DNA of 64,000 nucleotides from Albimonas sp036154955 (GTDB taxonomy: Bacteria; Pseudomonadota; Alphaproteobacteria; Rhodobacterales; Rhodobacteraceae): NCBI GenBank assembly GCA_036154955.1, contig JAYZWL010000099.1:12315-76314 (forward strand), in the 5' to 3' direction. Under the pieces are notes generated by a model. It ran no database searches. It saw only the letters and a list, made by a program, of their open reading frames with translations, and was not told the DNA's origin. Numbering within the stretch: the stretch's first letter is position 1; every line of letters starts with the position of its first letter. The position numbers were made by a program, and so were the translations under genes. Positions 9,289 through 17,333 of the stretch are shown piece by piece.

Positions 9289-9660
9289 CACCGACCAGCC
9301 CCCAAGCCGTTCTCCCCTCGTTCCTGTCCACGCCCGGCCGCGCCCAGCCGCGCGCGGCTCGCAACGTCGCATCGCCCGCGGACGCGTCTCGCGTCGTCGC
9401 GTCCTGCGCGGAGGCGCGCGACGGCCGCCCGCCGTCGCTGCGCGAGGCCGGAGCATGTCGCGTGGGGCGCGGCAGGGCAACCGCTTTCCGCCCGTTTCAT
9501 AAAGCTTCATGAACAAGTTGACGTCAGGTCCGACCCCGCCGTCCGCCCCGTCTCCGCCGCCTCCCCTCCGCGACAAGGCCGCCCGTTGACCCCGCAGCCT
9601 CTTCGCCGCCTGTCTGGGGCGCGCGCCGCCCCCGTCCCACCCGCCCGATCAGGAAGCCTC
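9289..9660. other. Divergent intergenic region (372 bases)
   Basis: This gap separates the - ABC operon from the + thioesterase. It should hold promoters for both. Only one signal stands out, the palindrome at 9496-9513. The rest is GC-rich with no gene that can be supported. Confidence 0.5.
9496..9513. promoter_or_regulatory. Candidate operator palindrome between divergent genes
   Basis: TTCATAAAGCTTCATGAA reads almost the same on both strands (16 of 18 positions), centred on AAGCTT. It is AT-rich inside very GC-rich DNA, about 208 bases from the ABC ATPase start and 148 from the thioesterase start. This is the form of a dimeric repressor site; the regulator is unknown. Confidence 0.4.
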
Positions 9661-10140
9661 ATGTCCGACGAAAACCCGTTCAAGACCCGCATCCCCTCGC
9701 CCGCTTCGCAGCTGCTGGGCTGGACCTTCGTGGCCTATGACCGGGAGGCGATGACCCTGCGCCTCGCCTTCGACGGCAAGCCGGAATTCCGCAACCCCGC
9801 CGGCGTCATCCAGGGCGGGATCCTGTCGGCGATGGTCGACGACACCTTCGGCCCGTTGGTCGGGGCCACGCTGGGCCGCTACGGGGTGACGGTGGATCTG
9901 ACCACGCAGTTCCTGCGCCCGGTGAAGCCCGGCCGGATCGAGACCAAGGCCCGCATCCTGCGCCGCGGCCGCTCGGTGGTGTTCCTCGAAGGCGACCTGA
10001 TGGACGCCGACGGCAAGGTCTGCGTGCGCTGCACGGCGAGCTTCTTCGTGCCGGAGAAGGACCCGCGCCCCGACCCCAGGCCGCTGTTCGCCCCCGTCGC
10101 GGACCAGACGCCCGTCGCGGAGCCCGCGCCCGAGGGCTGA
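9661..10140 (+). CDS. PaaI family hotdog thioesterase
   Basis: A 159-residue single hotdog-fold protein expected to hydrolyse acyl- or aroyl-CoA thioesters in the cytoplasm. The family core is FRNPAGVIQGGILSAMVDD near residues 42-60, followed by VDLTTQFLRPVKPGRIETKARILRRGR-type strands and a terminal CTASFFV. The usual H-G-G motif reads I-Q-G-G here, with Gln replacing His, as in many PaaI-like proteins. A Shine-Dalgarno AGGAA precedes the ATG. A proline-rich tail of about 25 residues follows the domain. The substrate is unknown, and a second PaaI-like gene lies at 33677. Confidence 0.85.
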   Translation: MSDENPFKTRIPSPASQLLGWTFVAYDREAMTLRLAFDGKPEFRNPAGVIQGGILSAMVDDTFGPLVGATLGRYGVTVDLTTQFLRPVKPGRIETKARILRRGRSVVFLEGDLMDADGKVCVRCTASFFVPEKDPRPDPRPLFAPVADQTPVAEPAPEG

Positions 10141-10181
10141 CCCTCCGCCGGTCGCCTCCCGCCGAAGGCTCGCGGGACCGC

Positions 10182-10202
10182 GCCCCGGACCTGATCCGGG
10201 GC
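10182..10202. repeat. REP-like palindrome between convergent genes
   Basis: GCCCCGGA, a five-base loop CCTGA, then TCCGGGGC form a perfect 8-bp stem. From memory, the CCCCGG-N-CCGGGG palindrome with a TGATC core is widely scattered in alphaproteobacterial genomes. Here it sits between the thioesterase (+) and the glutathione transferase (-) and may double as a terminator. Confidence 0.5.
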
Positions 10203-10255
10203 CTCGCGATGCTCGAAGAACCCTCTTCGGGAAACCGCGGGCGGTCTCCCGCACG

Positions 10256-10972
10256 TCACCCCGCCGGCGCCCGCCGGGTCTGCCCGAACAGCACCTTGTT
10301 CGCCCCCGGGGCCCGCTGGGCGCGCAGCTCTATGGCCAGGTTGCGGCCCGTGTCGAAGCCGGGCCTCGCCGCCAGCCGCTCCAGCCACGCCGCCATGTTG
10401 GGGAAGGCCGTGAGGTCCTGCTCCTGCTTCTCCCACAGGCTCGCCCAGGGGAAGATCGCCATGTCGGCGATCGACAGGAAATCGCCGGCCACGAAAGGCC
10501 GGTCCGCCAGCCGCCCGTCCAGCACGCCGTAGAGCCGGCCGACCTCGTTGCGGTAGCGGTCCTGCGCGTAGGGCAGGACCTGCGGCGGCTCCAGCGTCGG
10601 CGCGTAGGCGAGGAAATGGTGGGCCTGCCCGGCCATCGGCCCGACCCCGCCCATCTGCCACATCAGCCATTGCTCGACCTCGACCCGCTCCCGCTCGGTC
10701 GCGCCGCCGAATTTCCCGGTCTTGCGGGCGAGATATTGCAGGATCGCGCCGCTTTCGAACACCGAGATCGGGGCGCCGTCCGGCCCCTCGGGATCCAGGA
10801 TCGCCGGCATCCGGTTGTTGGGCGACAGGCGCAGGAAATCGGGGGCGAACTGCTCGCCCTTGCCGATGTTCACCAGGTTGACGTTGTAGGGGAGCCCCAT
10901 CTCCTCCAGCGCGATGGAGACCTTCCAGCCGTTGGGCGTGGGCCAGTAATACAGCTCGATGGGCGCGGTCAT
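10256..10972 (-). CDS. Glutathione S-transferase family protein (YfcG/YghU-like)
   Basis: A 238-residue cytoplasmic protein with the two-domain transferase fold. The N-terminal thioredoxin-like domain has YYWPTPNGWKVSIALEE; the TPNG turn (residues 12-15), with Asn in place of Cys or Ser, is typical of the Nu-class disulfide-reductase group (YfcG, YghU). NNRMPAILDPEG carries the cis-proline and FESGAILQYLA the glutathione gamma-glutamyl site. The helical C-terminal domain has FLSIADMAIFPW. The family acts in glutathione-linked redox or detoxification. It is a single gene facing the thioesterase gene, with no operon partner. Confidence 0.92.
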   Translation of the reverse strand: MTAPIELYYWPTPNGWKVSIALEEMGLPYNVNLVNIGKGEQFAPDFLRLSPNNRMPAILDPEGPDGAPISVFESGAILQYLARKTGKFGGATERERVEVEQWLMWQMGGVGPMAGQAHHFLAYAPTLEPPQVLPYAQDRYRNEVGRLYGVLDGRLADRPFVAGDFLSIADMAIFPWASLWEKQEQDLTAFPNMAAWLERLAARPGFDTGRNLAIELRAQRAPGANKVLFGQTRRAPAG

Positions 10973-11097
10973 GACGGGTTCCTCCCCTGCGGCGGCCTCG
11001 GGCGCGGGCGCTTCGCGTCGGTCACACTAGGGGCGGCGGCGCGCCGCGGACAAGCCGTCGGGCGCGGACACGCGAACGCGAACGCCCGCTCCGCCCT

Positions 11098-12258
11098 TCA
11101 GGCGGCCGCGCCGCCCTCCGGCCCGGGACCCGTGCGCATGCCGGACCAGGCCAGCGCCCGCAGCGCCGCGGGCAGCCAGCGGCCCCGGCGCCGCGGCGCG
11201 CGGGCGTCGGGCCGCGCCTCCGTCCGCCCCTCGGTCCTGGGATCCATCCGGGGCGCGCGCAGCGGGGCGAGGCCGGACCAGCGCGCCTCCAGCCCCTCCG
11301 GCGCCCCGGCGGCCCGCATCGCGGGGATCGACCAGGCGCCCCGGTCGCGCAGGATGGCGCGGTAAAGCTCCATGGCGCCGGGGCGGGTGTAGAAGCTCCA
11401 GTGACAGACCCGGCGGGAGGACGGCGCCAGCGGCGCGCCCCGCCGGGCGGCCCAGGCGTGGAAGGCGGCCGAGTCCAGCTGCAGGTCGATCCAGTCCGCC
11501 CGCGCGCCCCCGGCGGCGGCGCCGACGCCAGGCGCCGGCCCCGCCCGGCCCAGCGCCTGCGGGCGGCGTCCCTCGATGCGGGGGGCGGCGGCCTCGAACA
11601 GCAGGTCGAAGGCGTCGTTGTGCCGGGCGGCGAAGTGATAGACGGCGAGGCCCCGGCCCCGCCGCTCCCCCTGCCCGGCCGCCATGGCGCGGGCCGCGAC
11701 GCCCGCGTCCTCCGCCGCGCCCAGCAGGATCGCCCGCCCCACCCGGCCCCGGACCATGCGCGCGGCGATGGCCGCCAGCGCCACCCGCGCGCCCAGCGAA
11801 TGCGCGAAAAGGTCCACCCGCAGGTCCGGCCGCGCCGCGCCGATGCAGCCGATCAGCGCCGCCAGCGCCGCGCCTGCGCCTGCGGCGCGCGCGTAGACCG
11901 AGGCGAAGCCGTTGCGCGCCTCCCGCGCCAGGCTCGCGCCATGGGGCTCGCAAGCGTCCCAGCCGAAGCCGAGGCACAGCCCGTCGCCCCGCAGGTCGCG
12001 CGAAAAGCCCAGGGCCGCCGGCCAGTCGGCCAGCGCGCCCCGCGCCCGAATCTCCGGATCCGGGTCGACGCCGCCGTAAAGCTGGGCATGGGGGTCGCGC
12101 GCCGGGTCGCCGGGGCGGTAGCGGTAGCCGTGCAGCAGGATGACCACGGGGGCCCCGCGGGGGACCCGACCCAGCGCCCGCGCCAGGTCGGCGTCCCGCC
12201 CGCACGCATCCCGAACGAGGAGCCCCCCTGCCCTCGCCGTGACGTGCAACAGCGCCAT
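11098..12258 (-). CDS. Alpha/beta hydrolase with AHSLG nucleophile elbow
   Basis: A 386-residue putative esterase or lipase-like hydrolase. VVILLHGYRYRPGD forms the first core strand and oxyanion turn. VDLFAHSLGARVAL is the nucleophile elbow, with serine inside A-H-S-L-G. Later HND and FYTRPGAMELYRAIL segments may supply the acid and histidine. The last 40 residues are an Arg/Pro-rich low-complexity tail. The ATG at 12258 (MALLHV) was preferred to one 28 codons upstream because homologous sequence appears to begin there; neither has a strong ribosome site. Its 5' end is divergent from the metZ riboswitch. Confidence 0.8.
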   Translation of the reverse strand: MALLHVTARAGGLLVRDACGRDADLARALGRVPRGAPVVILLHGYRYRPGDPARDPHAQLYGGVDPDPEIRARGALADWPAALGFSRDLRGDGLCLGFGWDACEPHGASLAREARNGFASVYARAAGAGAALAALIGCIGAARPDLRVDLFAHSLGARVALAAIAARMVRGRVGRAILLGAAEDAGVAARAMAAGQGERRGRGLAVYHFAARHNDAFDLLFEAAAPRIEGRRPQALGRAGPAPGVGAAAGGARADWIDLQLDSAAFHAWAARRGAPLAPSSRRVCHWSFYTRPGAMELYRAILRDRGAWSIPAMRAAGAPEGLEARWSGLAPLRAPRMDPRTEGRTEARPDARAPRRRGRWLPAALRALAWSGMRTGPGPEGGAAA

Positions 12259-12455
12259 GGTGATGTCCCGCTCGGTCCCGCCGCGGTCGTTCTGCCGCGT
12301 CGCCGGTCCGATAGCGCGAGTTTGCAACACGGGAGTTGCCATTCGGTGACCGAAGCGCGACGGCGGGCGAATTTTCCGAAAATTCGCGTGAAATCCACCG
12401 GTTCGCCCGCCGGGTTCGCGGCCTTGACCGCCCGCCGGTTTGGCCTTACCCGGTG

Positions 12456-12514
12456 GGGCGAGGCGATTTGGCAGACCGGCTTGCGGGCCTCGTTAAACAT
12501 TCCGCTAAAGAGGT
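12456..12514 (+). promoter_or_regulatory. SAM-II riboswitch (metA motif) upstream of metZ
   Basis: The segment matches the SAM-II layout. P1 is CGAGG (12459-12463) pairing with CCTCG (12488-12492). CGATTTG follows the left strand, GGCTTGC lies in the loop, then comes the conserved GTTAAACA and the pseudoknot strand CGCTAAAGAGG near 12503-12513. SAM-II senses S-adenosylmethionine and shuts off methionine synthesis genes in alphaproteobacteria, and metZ lies next. A second hairpin, CGGGCG/CGCCCG (12515-12534), follows and may be the expression platform. The start codon is about 90 bases downstream, farther than in the classic Shine-Dalgarno-sequestering examples. Confidence 0.9.
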
Positions 12515-12602
12515 CGGGCGCGGGAAACCGCCCGCCGCCCCCCCTTCTTTGAGACCGGTCGGATTTCGTCGAGGAGACGGGGCGCGCGCCCCGGAAACGC
12601 GA

Positions 12603-13790
12603 ATGACCGACACACCTCCCCCCCTCCGCCCCCGCACCGCCCTCGTCCATGGCGGGACCGCCCGGTCCCATCACGGCGAGATGTCGGAGGCGCTCTACCT
12701 CACCCAGGGCTTCGCCTATGACAGCGCCGAGGCGGCCGAGGCCCGGTTCCTGGGCGAGGCGCCGGGCTTCATCTACGCCCGCTACGGCAACCCCACCGTG
12801 CGGATGTTCGAAGAGCGCGTCATGGCGCTGGAGGGGGCGGAGGACGCCTTCGCCACCGCCTCGGGCATGGCGGCGGTCAACGCGGCCCTGTTCTGCCAGC
12901 TCAAGGCCGGGGACCACGTGGTCGCGGCCAAGGCGCTGTTCGGCTCCTGCCTCTACATCCTCGAAACCCTGCTGCCCCGCTTCGGGGTGGAGTGCAGCTT
13001 CGTGGAGGGGACCGACCTGGACGCCTGGCGGGCCGCGGTGCGCCCGACGACGAAATGCGCGCTGATCGAAAGCCCGTCGAACCCGACGCTGGAGATGATC
13101 GACATCGCCGCGGTGGCCGAGATCGTGCATTCGGTCGGCGCCCGGCTGATCGTGGACAACGTCTTCGCCACCCCCTGCTTCCAGCGGCCGCTGGCGCTGG
13201 GGGCGGACATCGTCCTCTATTCCGCGACCAAGCATATCGACGGGCAGGGCCGCTGCCTGGGCGGCATCGTGCTGGGGACGGAAGACTTCATCCGCGGCGA
13301 GTTCGACCCCTACATGAAGCATACCGGCGGGGCGATCAGCCCGTTCAACGCCTGGGTGATGCTCAAGGGAATGGAGACGCTGGACCTCCGCTGCCGCGCC
13401 CAGGCGGCGACCGCGGCGATCGTGGCCGACGCGCTGGCCGCGCATCCGCGGGTCAAAAAGGTGATCTATCCGGGCCGCGAGGACCATCCGCAGCACGCGC
13501 TGGCCAAGCGGCAGATGGAGACCGGCGGCACCATGGTCGCCTTCGAGATCGAGGGCGGCAAGGAGGCCGCCTTCCACGCGATGAACGCGCTGAAGATCAT
13601 CCTGATCTCCAACAATCTCGGCGATTCCAAGAGCATCGTGACCCACCCGACCACCACCACCCATCAGCGGCTGTCGGAGGAGCAGCGGCTCGGCCTCGGC
13701 ATCACCGGCGGGCTGATGCGGCTGAGCTGCGGGCTGGAAGACCCGCAGGACCTGGTGGAGGACCTGCTGCAGGCGCTCGAAGCCAACTGA
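12603..13790 (+). CDS. metZ: O-succinylhomoserine sulfhydrylase
   Basis: A 395-residue cytoplasmic PLP enzyme that makes homocysteine directly from O-succinylhomoserine and sulfide, the direct-sulfhydrylation step of methionine synthesis. Features of the Cys/Met metabolism PLP family are clear: YARYGNPTVRMFEERVMALEG near residue 60, ATASGMAAVNAAL near 84, and SATKHIDGQGR with the PLP lysine Lys210. SIVTHPTTTTHQRL and GLMRLSCGLED near the end bind the substrate carboxylate. HIDGQGRCLGG is typical of MetZ rather than MetB. The SAM-II riboswitch upstream supports the role. Translation starts at ATG 12603; the open frame farther upstream is the riboswitch leader. A perfect GGGGCG/CGCCCC hairpin lies at 12579-12592 just before the start. 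Confidence 0.95.
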   Translation: MTDTPPPLRPRTALVHGGTARSHHGEMSEALYLTQGFAYDSAEAAEARFLGEAPGFIYARYGNPTVRMFEERVMALEGAEDAFATASGMAAVNAALFCQLKAGDHVVAAKALFGSCLYILETLLPRFGVECSFVEGTDLDAWRAAVRPTTKCALIESPSNPTLEMIDIAAVAEIVHSVGARLIVDNVFATPCFQRPLALGADIVLYSATKHIDGQGRCLGGIVLGTEDFIRGEFDPYMKHTGGAISPFNAWVMLKGMETLDLRCRAQAATAAIVADALAAHPRVKKVIYPGREDHPQHALAKRQMETGGTMVAFEIEGGKEAAFHAMNALKIILISNNLGDSKSIVTHPTTTTHQRLSEEQRLGLGITGGLMRLSCGLEDPQDLVEDLLQALEAN

Positions 13791-13798
13791 CGCCCGCC

Positions 13799-13870
13799 CG
13801 GCGCGCGGCCCGCGAAGGCGCCGCGCGCCGGTCCCGCCGGCGGCGCCCGGGCGCCCGCGGCGCGCGGGAC
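13799..13870 (+). terminator. Two consecutive hairpins after metZ
   Basis: CGGCGCGCGG (13799-13808) pairs perfectly with CCGCGCGCCG (13821-13830), eight bases after the metZ stop. A second stem, GTCCCGC/GCGGGAC (13831-13837 and 13864-13870), follows at once. There is no T tract. Together they probably end or protect the metZ transcript. Confidence 0.5.
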
Positions 13871-14004
13871 CGGGGGCGCGGGAGGGCTGGTGAGCGGCTT
13901 GGCGACAAGGGGCTTGGCGGGACCATGACGCGCAGTCGGCGTCGGGCGGGCGCGAGACGACGGGCGCCCTCGCTTTCCGGGGCGACAGGAGCCGGGAATC
14001 GGCT

Positions 14005-15075
14005 ATGCCTGTGCGGGCCATGCTGACCCTGCCCCCCTCCGACGCCCTGCACGACGCGCTCGACGCCGGCGACCGCGCCTTCGAGGGCTTCGCCTGGGTG
14101 CTCGACCCCGCCGCCGGGCTGTTCCACCGCTTCGCCTGCGCCCGCGTTCCGCCCGACCGGGCCGAGCGCGCCTTTCGCGACAGCCTTTCCGCCTGCCTCG
14201 GCGCCGGCTTCGCCCCCTGCCCGGACTGCCGCCCGCTGGCCGCCGCAGCCGCCCCCGACAGCGACGTCGCCCGGCTGGTCGCGATGCTGGAGGCCGATCC
14301 GCGACGGCGCTGGCGGGAGGCGGACGTGGCGGGCCTCGGCCTCGACCCCGCCGACATCCGCAAGCGGTTCCGGCGGCGGCTGGGGATCGGGTTCCTGCAG
14401 CTCGCCCGCGCGCTCGCCCCCTCGCCCCGCGCCTCCCGGCCCGAGCCGCCGCCCGACCCCGCCGCCGCGGCCTCGGCGGAGGTGCTGGCCGAAATCGAAC
14501 GCCTGCTGGACGAGCCCCCGCCCCGGGGCGCCGCGCCCGACCGGGCCGCGCTCCATGCCGACTGGATCGCCACGCCCATCGGGCCGATGCTGGCCATCGC
14601 CGACGCCCATGTTCTGCACGTGCTCGAATTCGCCGAACGCGCCGCCCTGCCCGGAGAGATCCGCGCCCTGCGCGCCGCCGCCCGCGCCGTCATCCGCCGC
14701 GGGACCACCCCGGCGATGGAGGCGACGCGGGCCGCGCTCGCCGCCTATTTCGAGGGGCGGGACCTGAGCCTCTCCGTCCCTGTGGCCCGCACCGGCACGC
14801 CGTTCCGGCAATCGGTCTGGGACGCGCTGAGGCGGATCGCGCCGGGGCGCCCGATCTCCTACGCCGCGCTGGCCGAGGCCATAGGCAACCCCGCCGCCAC
14901 CCGCGCCGTCGCCCAGGCCAACGGCGCCAACCCCATGGCCGTCGTCGTGCCCTGCCACCGGGTGATCGGGGCCGACGGCTCGCTGACCGGCTATGGCGGG
15001 CTTTTGTGGCGCAAGACCTGGCTGCTGGCGCATGAGGCCCGGCACGCCGCCGCCGCTTCGGAGACAGGACCATGA
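14005..15075 (+). CDS. Ada-like methylated-DNA-protein cysteine methyltransferase with altered N-terminal site
   Basis: A 356-residue DNA repair protein in three parts. Residues 20-80 resemble the Ada zinc/phosphotriester domain. Residues 90-130 look like a single AraC-type helix-turn-helix. Residues 180-350 are the O6-alkylguanine-DNA methyltransferase domain, with FRQSVWDALRRIAPGRPISY and the active site VVPCHRVIG (Cys317). In the N-domain the zinc residues are His41, Cys45, Cys72 and Cys75, spaced exactly as Ada Cys38, Cys42, Cys69 and Cys72; the methyl-accepting Cys38 is replaced by His. O6-methylguanine repair should be intact, but methyl-phosphotriester sensing is doubtful. The stop overlaps the next start (ATGA). 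Confidence 0.88.
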   Translation: MPVRAMLTLPPSDALHDALDAGDRAFEGFAWVLDPAAGLFHRFACARVPPDRAERAFRDSLSACLGAGFAPCPDCRPLAAAAAPDSDVARLVAMLEADPRRRWREADVAGLGLDPADIRKRFRRRLGIGFLQLARALAPSPRASRPEPPPDPAAAASAEVLAEIERLLDEPPPRGAAPDRAALHADWIATPIGPMLAIADAHVLHVLEFAERAALPGEIRALRAAARAVIRRGTTPAMEATRAALAAYFEGRDLSLSVPVARTGTPFRQSVWDALRRIAPGRPISYAALAEAIGNPAATRAVAQANGANPMAVVVPCHRVIGADGSLTGYGGLLWRKTWLLAHEARHAAAASETGP

Positions 15076-15863
15076 CCGACCGCGCCGCCCCTCCTTCGCG
15101 CAAGGACCGCCTCGCCGCCTTCGCCGCCCTGCACCGCAAGGGCGATCCGGTGCGCCTGTGGAACATCTGGGACGCGGGCTCGGCCCGGGCGGTGGAGGCG
15201 GCGGGGGCCGCGGCGCTGGCCACCGGGTCGCTGTCCGTCGCCGGCGCCCATGGCTACCCGGACGGGGAGGCGATCCCCCTGCCCTTCCTGCTGACGCTGG
15301 CCGAGCGCATCACGGCCTCGGTCGCCCTGCCGCTGAGCGTGGATTTCGAGCGGGGCTATGCGGCCGACGAGGCGGGGCTCGCCGCCGCCGCCGCCGCGCT
15401 GGCCGCCACCGGAGCGGTGGGCGCGAATATCGAGGACGGGACGCCGGAGGGCGGGACCCGCGCCCCCCACGCGCAGGCGGCCCGGCTGCGCGCCTTCCTG
15501 GGCGGGGCGGAGGCGGCGGGGACGCCGCTGTTCGTCAACGCCCGCACCGACCTGTTCCTGCAGGAGAAGGACCCCGCCCGCCACGCCGCCCTGGTCCCCG
15601 AGGCGCTGGAGCGCGCCGCCGCCTATGCCGAGGCCGGGGCGGGGAGCTTCTATCCCATCGGCCTCGCCGACCCCGAGCTCGCCGCGCGACTGGTCGAGGC
15701 CTGCCCGCTGCCGGTCAACCTGCTCTGCCGAGGCGGGGCGGCGGAGGCGGCGGCGCTGGCGGCCTGCGGGGCGGCGCGGATCAGCTTCGCCGCCGGCCCG
15801 TGGCGGGCGACGATGGCCTGGGCGGAGGCGCAGGCGCGCGCCGCCCTCGGCCGTCCGGAATGA
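15072..15863 (+). CDS. Isocitrate lyase/phosphoenolpyruvate mutase family protein
   Basis: A 263-residue cytoplasmic TIM-barrel enzyme of the ICL/PEPM superfamily. RLWNIWDAGSARAVEAAGAA opens the barrel. PLSVDFERGY holds the metal-binding acidic residues of strand 3, VGANIEDG the next acidic pair (usually NxEDx), and FVNARTDLFL the substrate arginine and aspartate. The classic KKCGH loop of isocitrate lyase is absent, so it is a member of the broad 2-methylisocitrate lyase-like or oxaloacetate decarboxylase-like group, with unknown substrate. It is translationally coupled to the Ada-like gene upstream and the amidohydrolase downstream by four-base overlaps. Confidence 0.87.
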   Translation: MTDRAAPPSRKDRLAAFAALHRKGDPVRLWNIWDAGSARAVEAAGAAALATGSLSVAGAHGYPDGEAIPLPFLLTLAERITASVALPLSVDFERGYAADEAGLAAAAAALAATGAVGANIEDGTPEGGTRAPHAQAARLRAFLGGAEAAGTPLFVNARTDLFLQEKDPARHAALVPEALERAAAYAEAGAGSFYPIGLADPELAARLVEACPLPVNLLCRGGAAEAAALAACGAARISFAAGPWRATMAWAEAQARAALGRPE

Positions 15864-17041
15864 GCGTCGCCGCGGCCGCGCCGGCCTCCGCCCTTCCGAA
15901 CGACCTGATCGCGGAGCTGACCGCCTTCCGCCGGGACCTGCACCGCCACCCGGAGCCCGGCGCCGACACCGCCCGCACCGCGGCCCGTATCGCCGAGCGG
16001 CTGGAGGCGGCGGGACTCGTCGTGACCCGGGGCGTGGGCGGGCATGGCGTGGTCGCCACCCTCTCCCGCGGCGCCGGGCGCGCGGTGGGCTTCCGCGCTG
16101 ACATGGACGCGCTGCCGATCGCGGAGGCGACGGGCCTGCCCCACGCCTCGACGCGGCCGGGCGCCTTCCATGGCTGCGGCCATGACGGGCATTCCACGAT
16201 GCTGCTGGGCGCCGCGCTGGCGCTTTCCGCCGATCCGGGCTTCGCGGGGACCGCGCATTTCATCTTCCAGCCGGACGAAGAGAACGGCCTCGGCGCGCTG
16301 GCGATGATCGCCGACGGCCTGTTCGACCGCTTCCCCATGGAGGCGGTCTACGGCCTGCACAACATGCCCGGCCTGCCCGCGGGGACGCTCGCCATCCAGT
16401 CCGGCCCCGCGATGGCCTTCGAGGACAATTTCGAGATCCGGGTGACGGGCGCGGGCGGCCACGCCTCCGCCCCGCACCGGGCGGTCGACGCCATCGTGGC
16501 CGGGGCCGCGGTGGTCGGCGCGCTGCAGACGGTGGTGGCGCGCGGCGTGGATCCGGATGATTTCGCCGTGGTCTCGGTCACCGGGTTCGAGACCGACGGG
16601 GCGCGCAACGTGCTGGCCTCCAACGTGCGGATCACCGGCGATTGCCGCGGCTATTCGGTGGAGACGCGCGACCTGCTGCGCGCCCGGATGCGCATGGCGG
16701 CGGAGGGGGCCGCGGCCGCGGTCGGAGCGCGGGCGGAGATGACCGCCGCCCAGTCCTTCGCGCCGCTGGTCAATCGGCCCGGAGACGCGGCGCTGTGCCT
16801 GGAGGCGGCGGAAGCCGCTGGGCTGGCCGTGAGGCCGGACCACGGCCGCATCGGCGGGGCGGAGGATTTCGCGGCGATGCTGGCCCATCGCCCCGGGGCC
16901 ATGGCCTTTCTCGGCAACGGGACCGAGGGGCCGCACGGCGCCTCGCTGCACAATCCGGGTTACGACTTCAACGACGCGGCCATCCCCGCCGGCGTCGCGT
17001 GGTGGGCGGCGCTGGCCCGCCGGACCTGCGCGCCGGGCTGA
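15860..17041 (+). CDS. M20 family metallo-amidohydrolase
   Basis: A 393-residue enzyme of the hippurate hydrolase/N-acyl-amino-acid deacylase group. It binds two metal ions through GFRADMDALPI near residue 80, HGCGHDGHSTMLLGA near 105, and FQPDEENGLGALAMI near 142 with the catalytic glutamates. GAGGHASAPH near 205 is the dimerisation-lid motif, and GGAEDFAAML near 335 carries another ligand. The expected reaction is removal of an acyl group from an N-acyl amino acid in the cytoplasm. ATG 15860 overlaps the previous stop; the frame is open far upstream as a shadow. It is the last gene of the three-gene run and is followed by a strong hairpin. Confidence 0.92.
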   Translation: MSVAAAAPASALPNDLIAELTAFRRDLHRHPEPGADTARTAARIAERLEAAGLVVTRGVGGHGVVATLSRGAGRAVGFRADMDALPIAEATGLPHASTRPGAFHGCGHDGHSTMLLGAALALSADPGFAGTAHFIFQPDEENGLGALAMIADGLFDRFPMEAVYGLHNMPGLPAGTLAIQSGPAMAFEDNFEIRVTGAGGHASAPHRAVDAIVAGAAVVGALQTVVARGVDPDDFAVVSVTGFETDGARNVLASNVRITGDCRGYSVETRDLLRARMRMAAEGAAAAVGARAEMTAAQSFAPLVNRPGDAALCLEAAEAAGLAVRPDHGRIGGAEDFAAMLAHRPGAMAFLGNGTEGPHGASLHNPGYDFNDAAIPAGVAWWAALARRTCAPG

Positions 17042-17111
17042 GGCGGGCGGGACCGGCCGCCCCGGCCGCCCTGCGGACCGGACGGAGGGCGCGCGCCCGC
17101 CGGGCGCGCAG

Positions 17112-17151
17112 GCGGAGGCCTGCGCAGGGGGCTGCAGGCCCCCGCCTCCGC
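17112..17151 (+). terminator. Nested hairpin after the amidohydrolase gene
   Basis: GCGGAGGC (17112-17119) pairs with GCCTCCGC (17144-17151), enclosing GGGGGC/GCCCCC (17127-17132 and 17138-17143). It lies 70 bases after the stop and has no T tract. The remainder of the 292-base gap to the next gene shows no coding signal. Confidence 0.5.
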
Positions 17152-17333
17152 GCCGCGGAGGCGCCCGGCTTGCGGAACCGCCCCGCCCCGCCCCGCCCGT
17201 CGCGCGGCGCCGCGGCCTCCGGTCCGGATATCGGGTCGGTCCGCCTCGACCGGCGACGGGTGACCCGGAGGATCGCGCGGGGTATCAACGTCTTCCGCCG
17301 CGGCCCCGCGCGGCCTCGCGCCGGACTCCAGAG

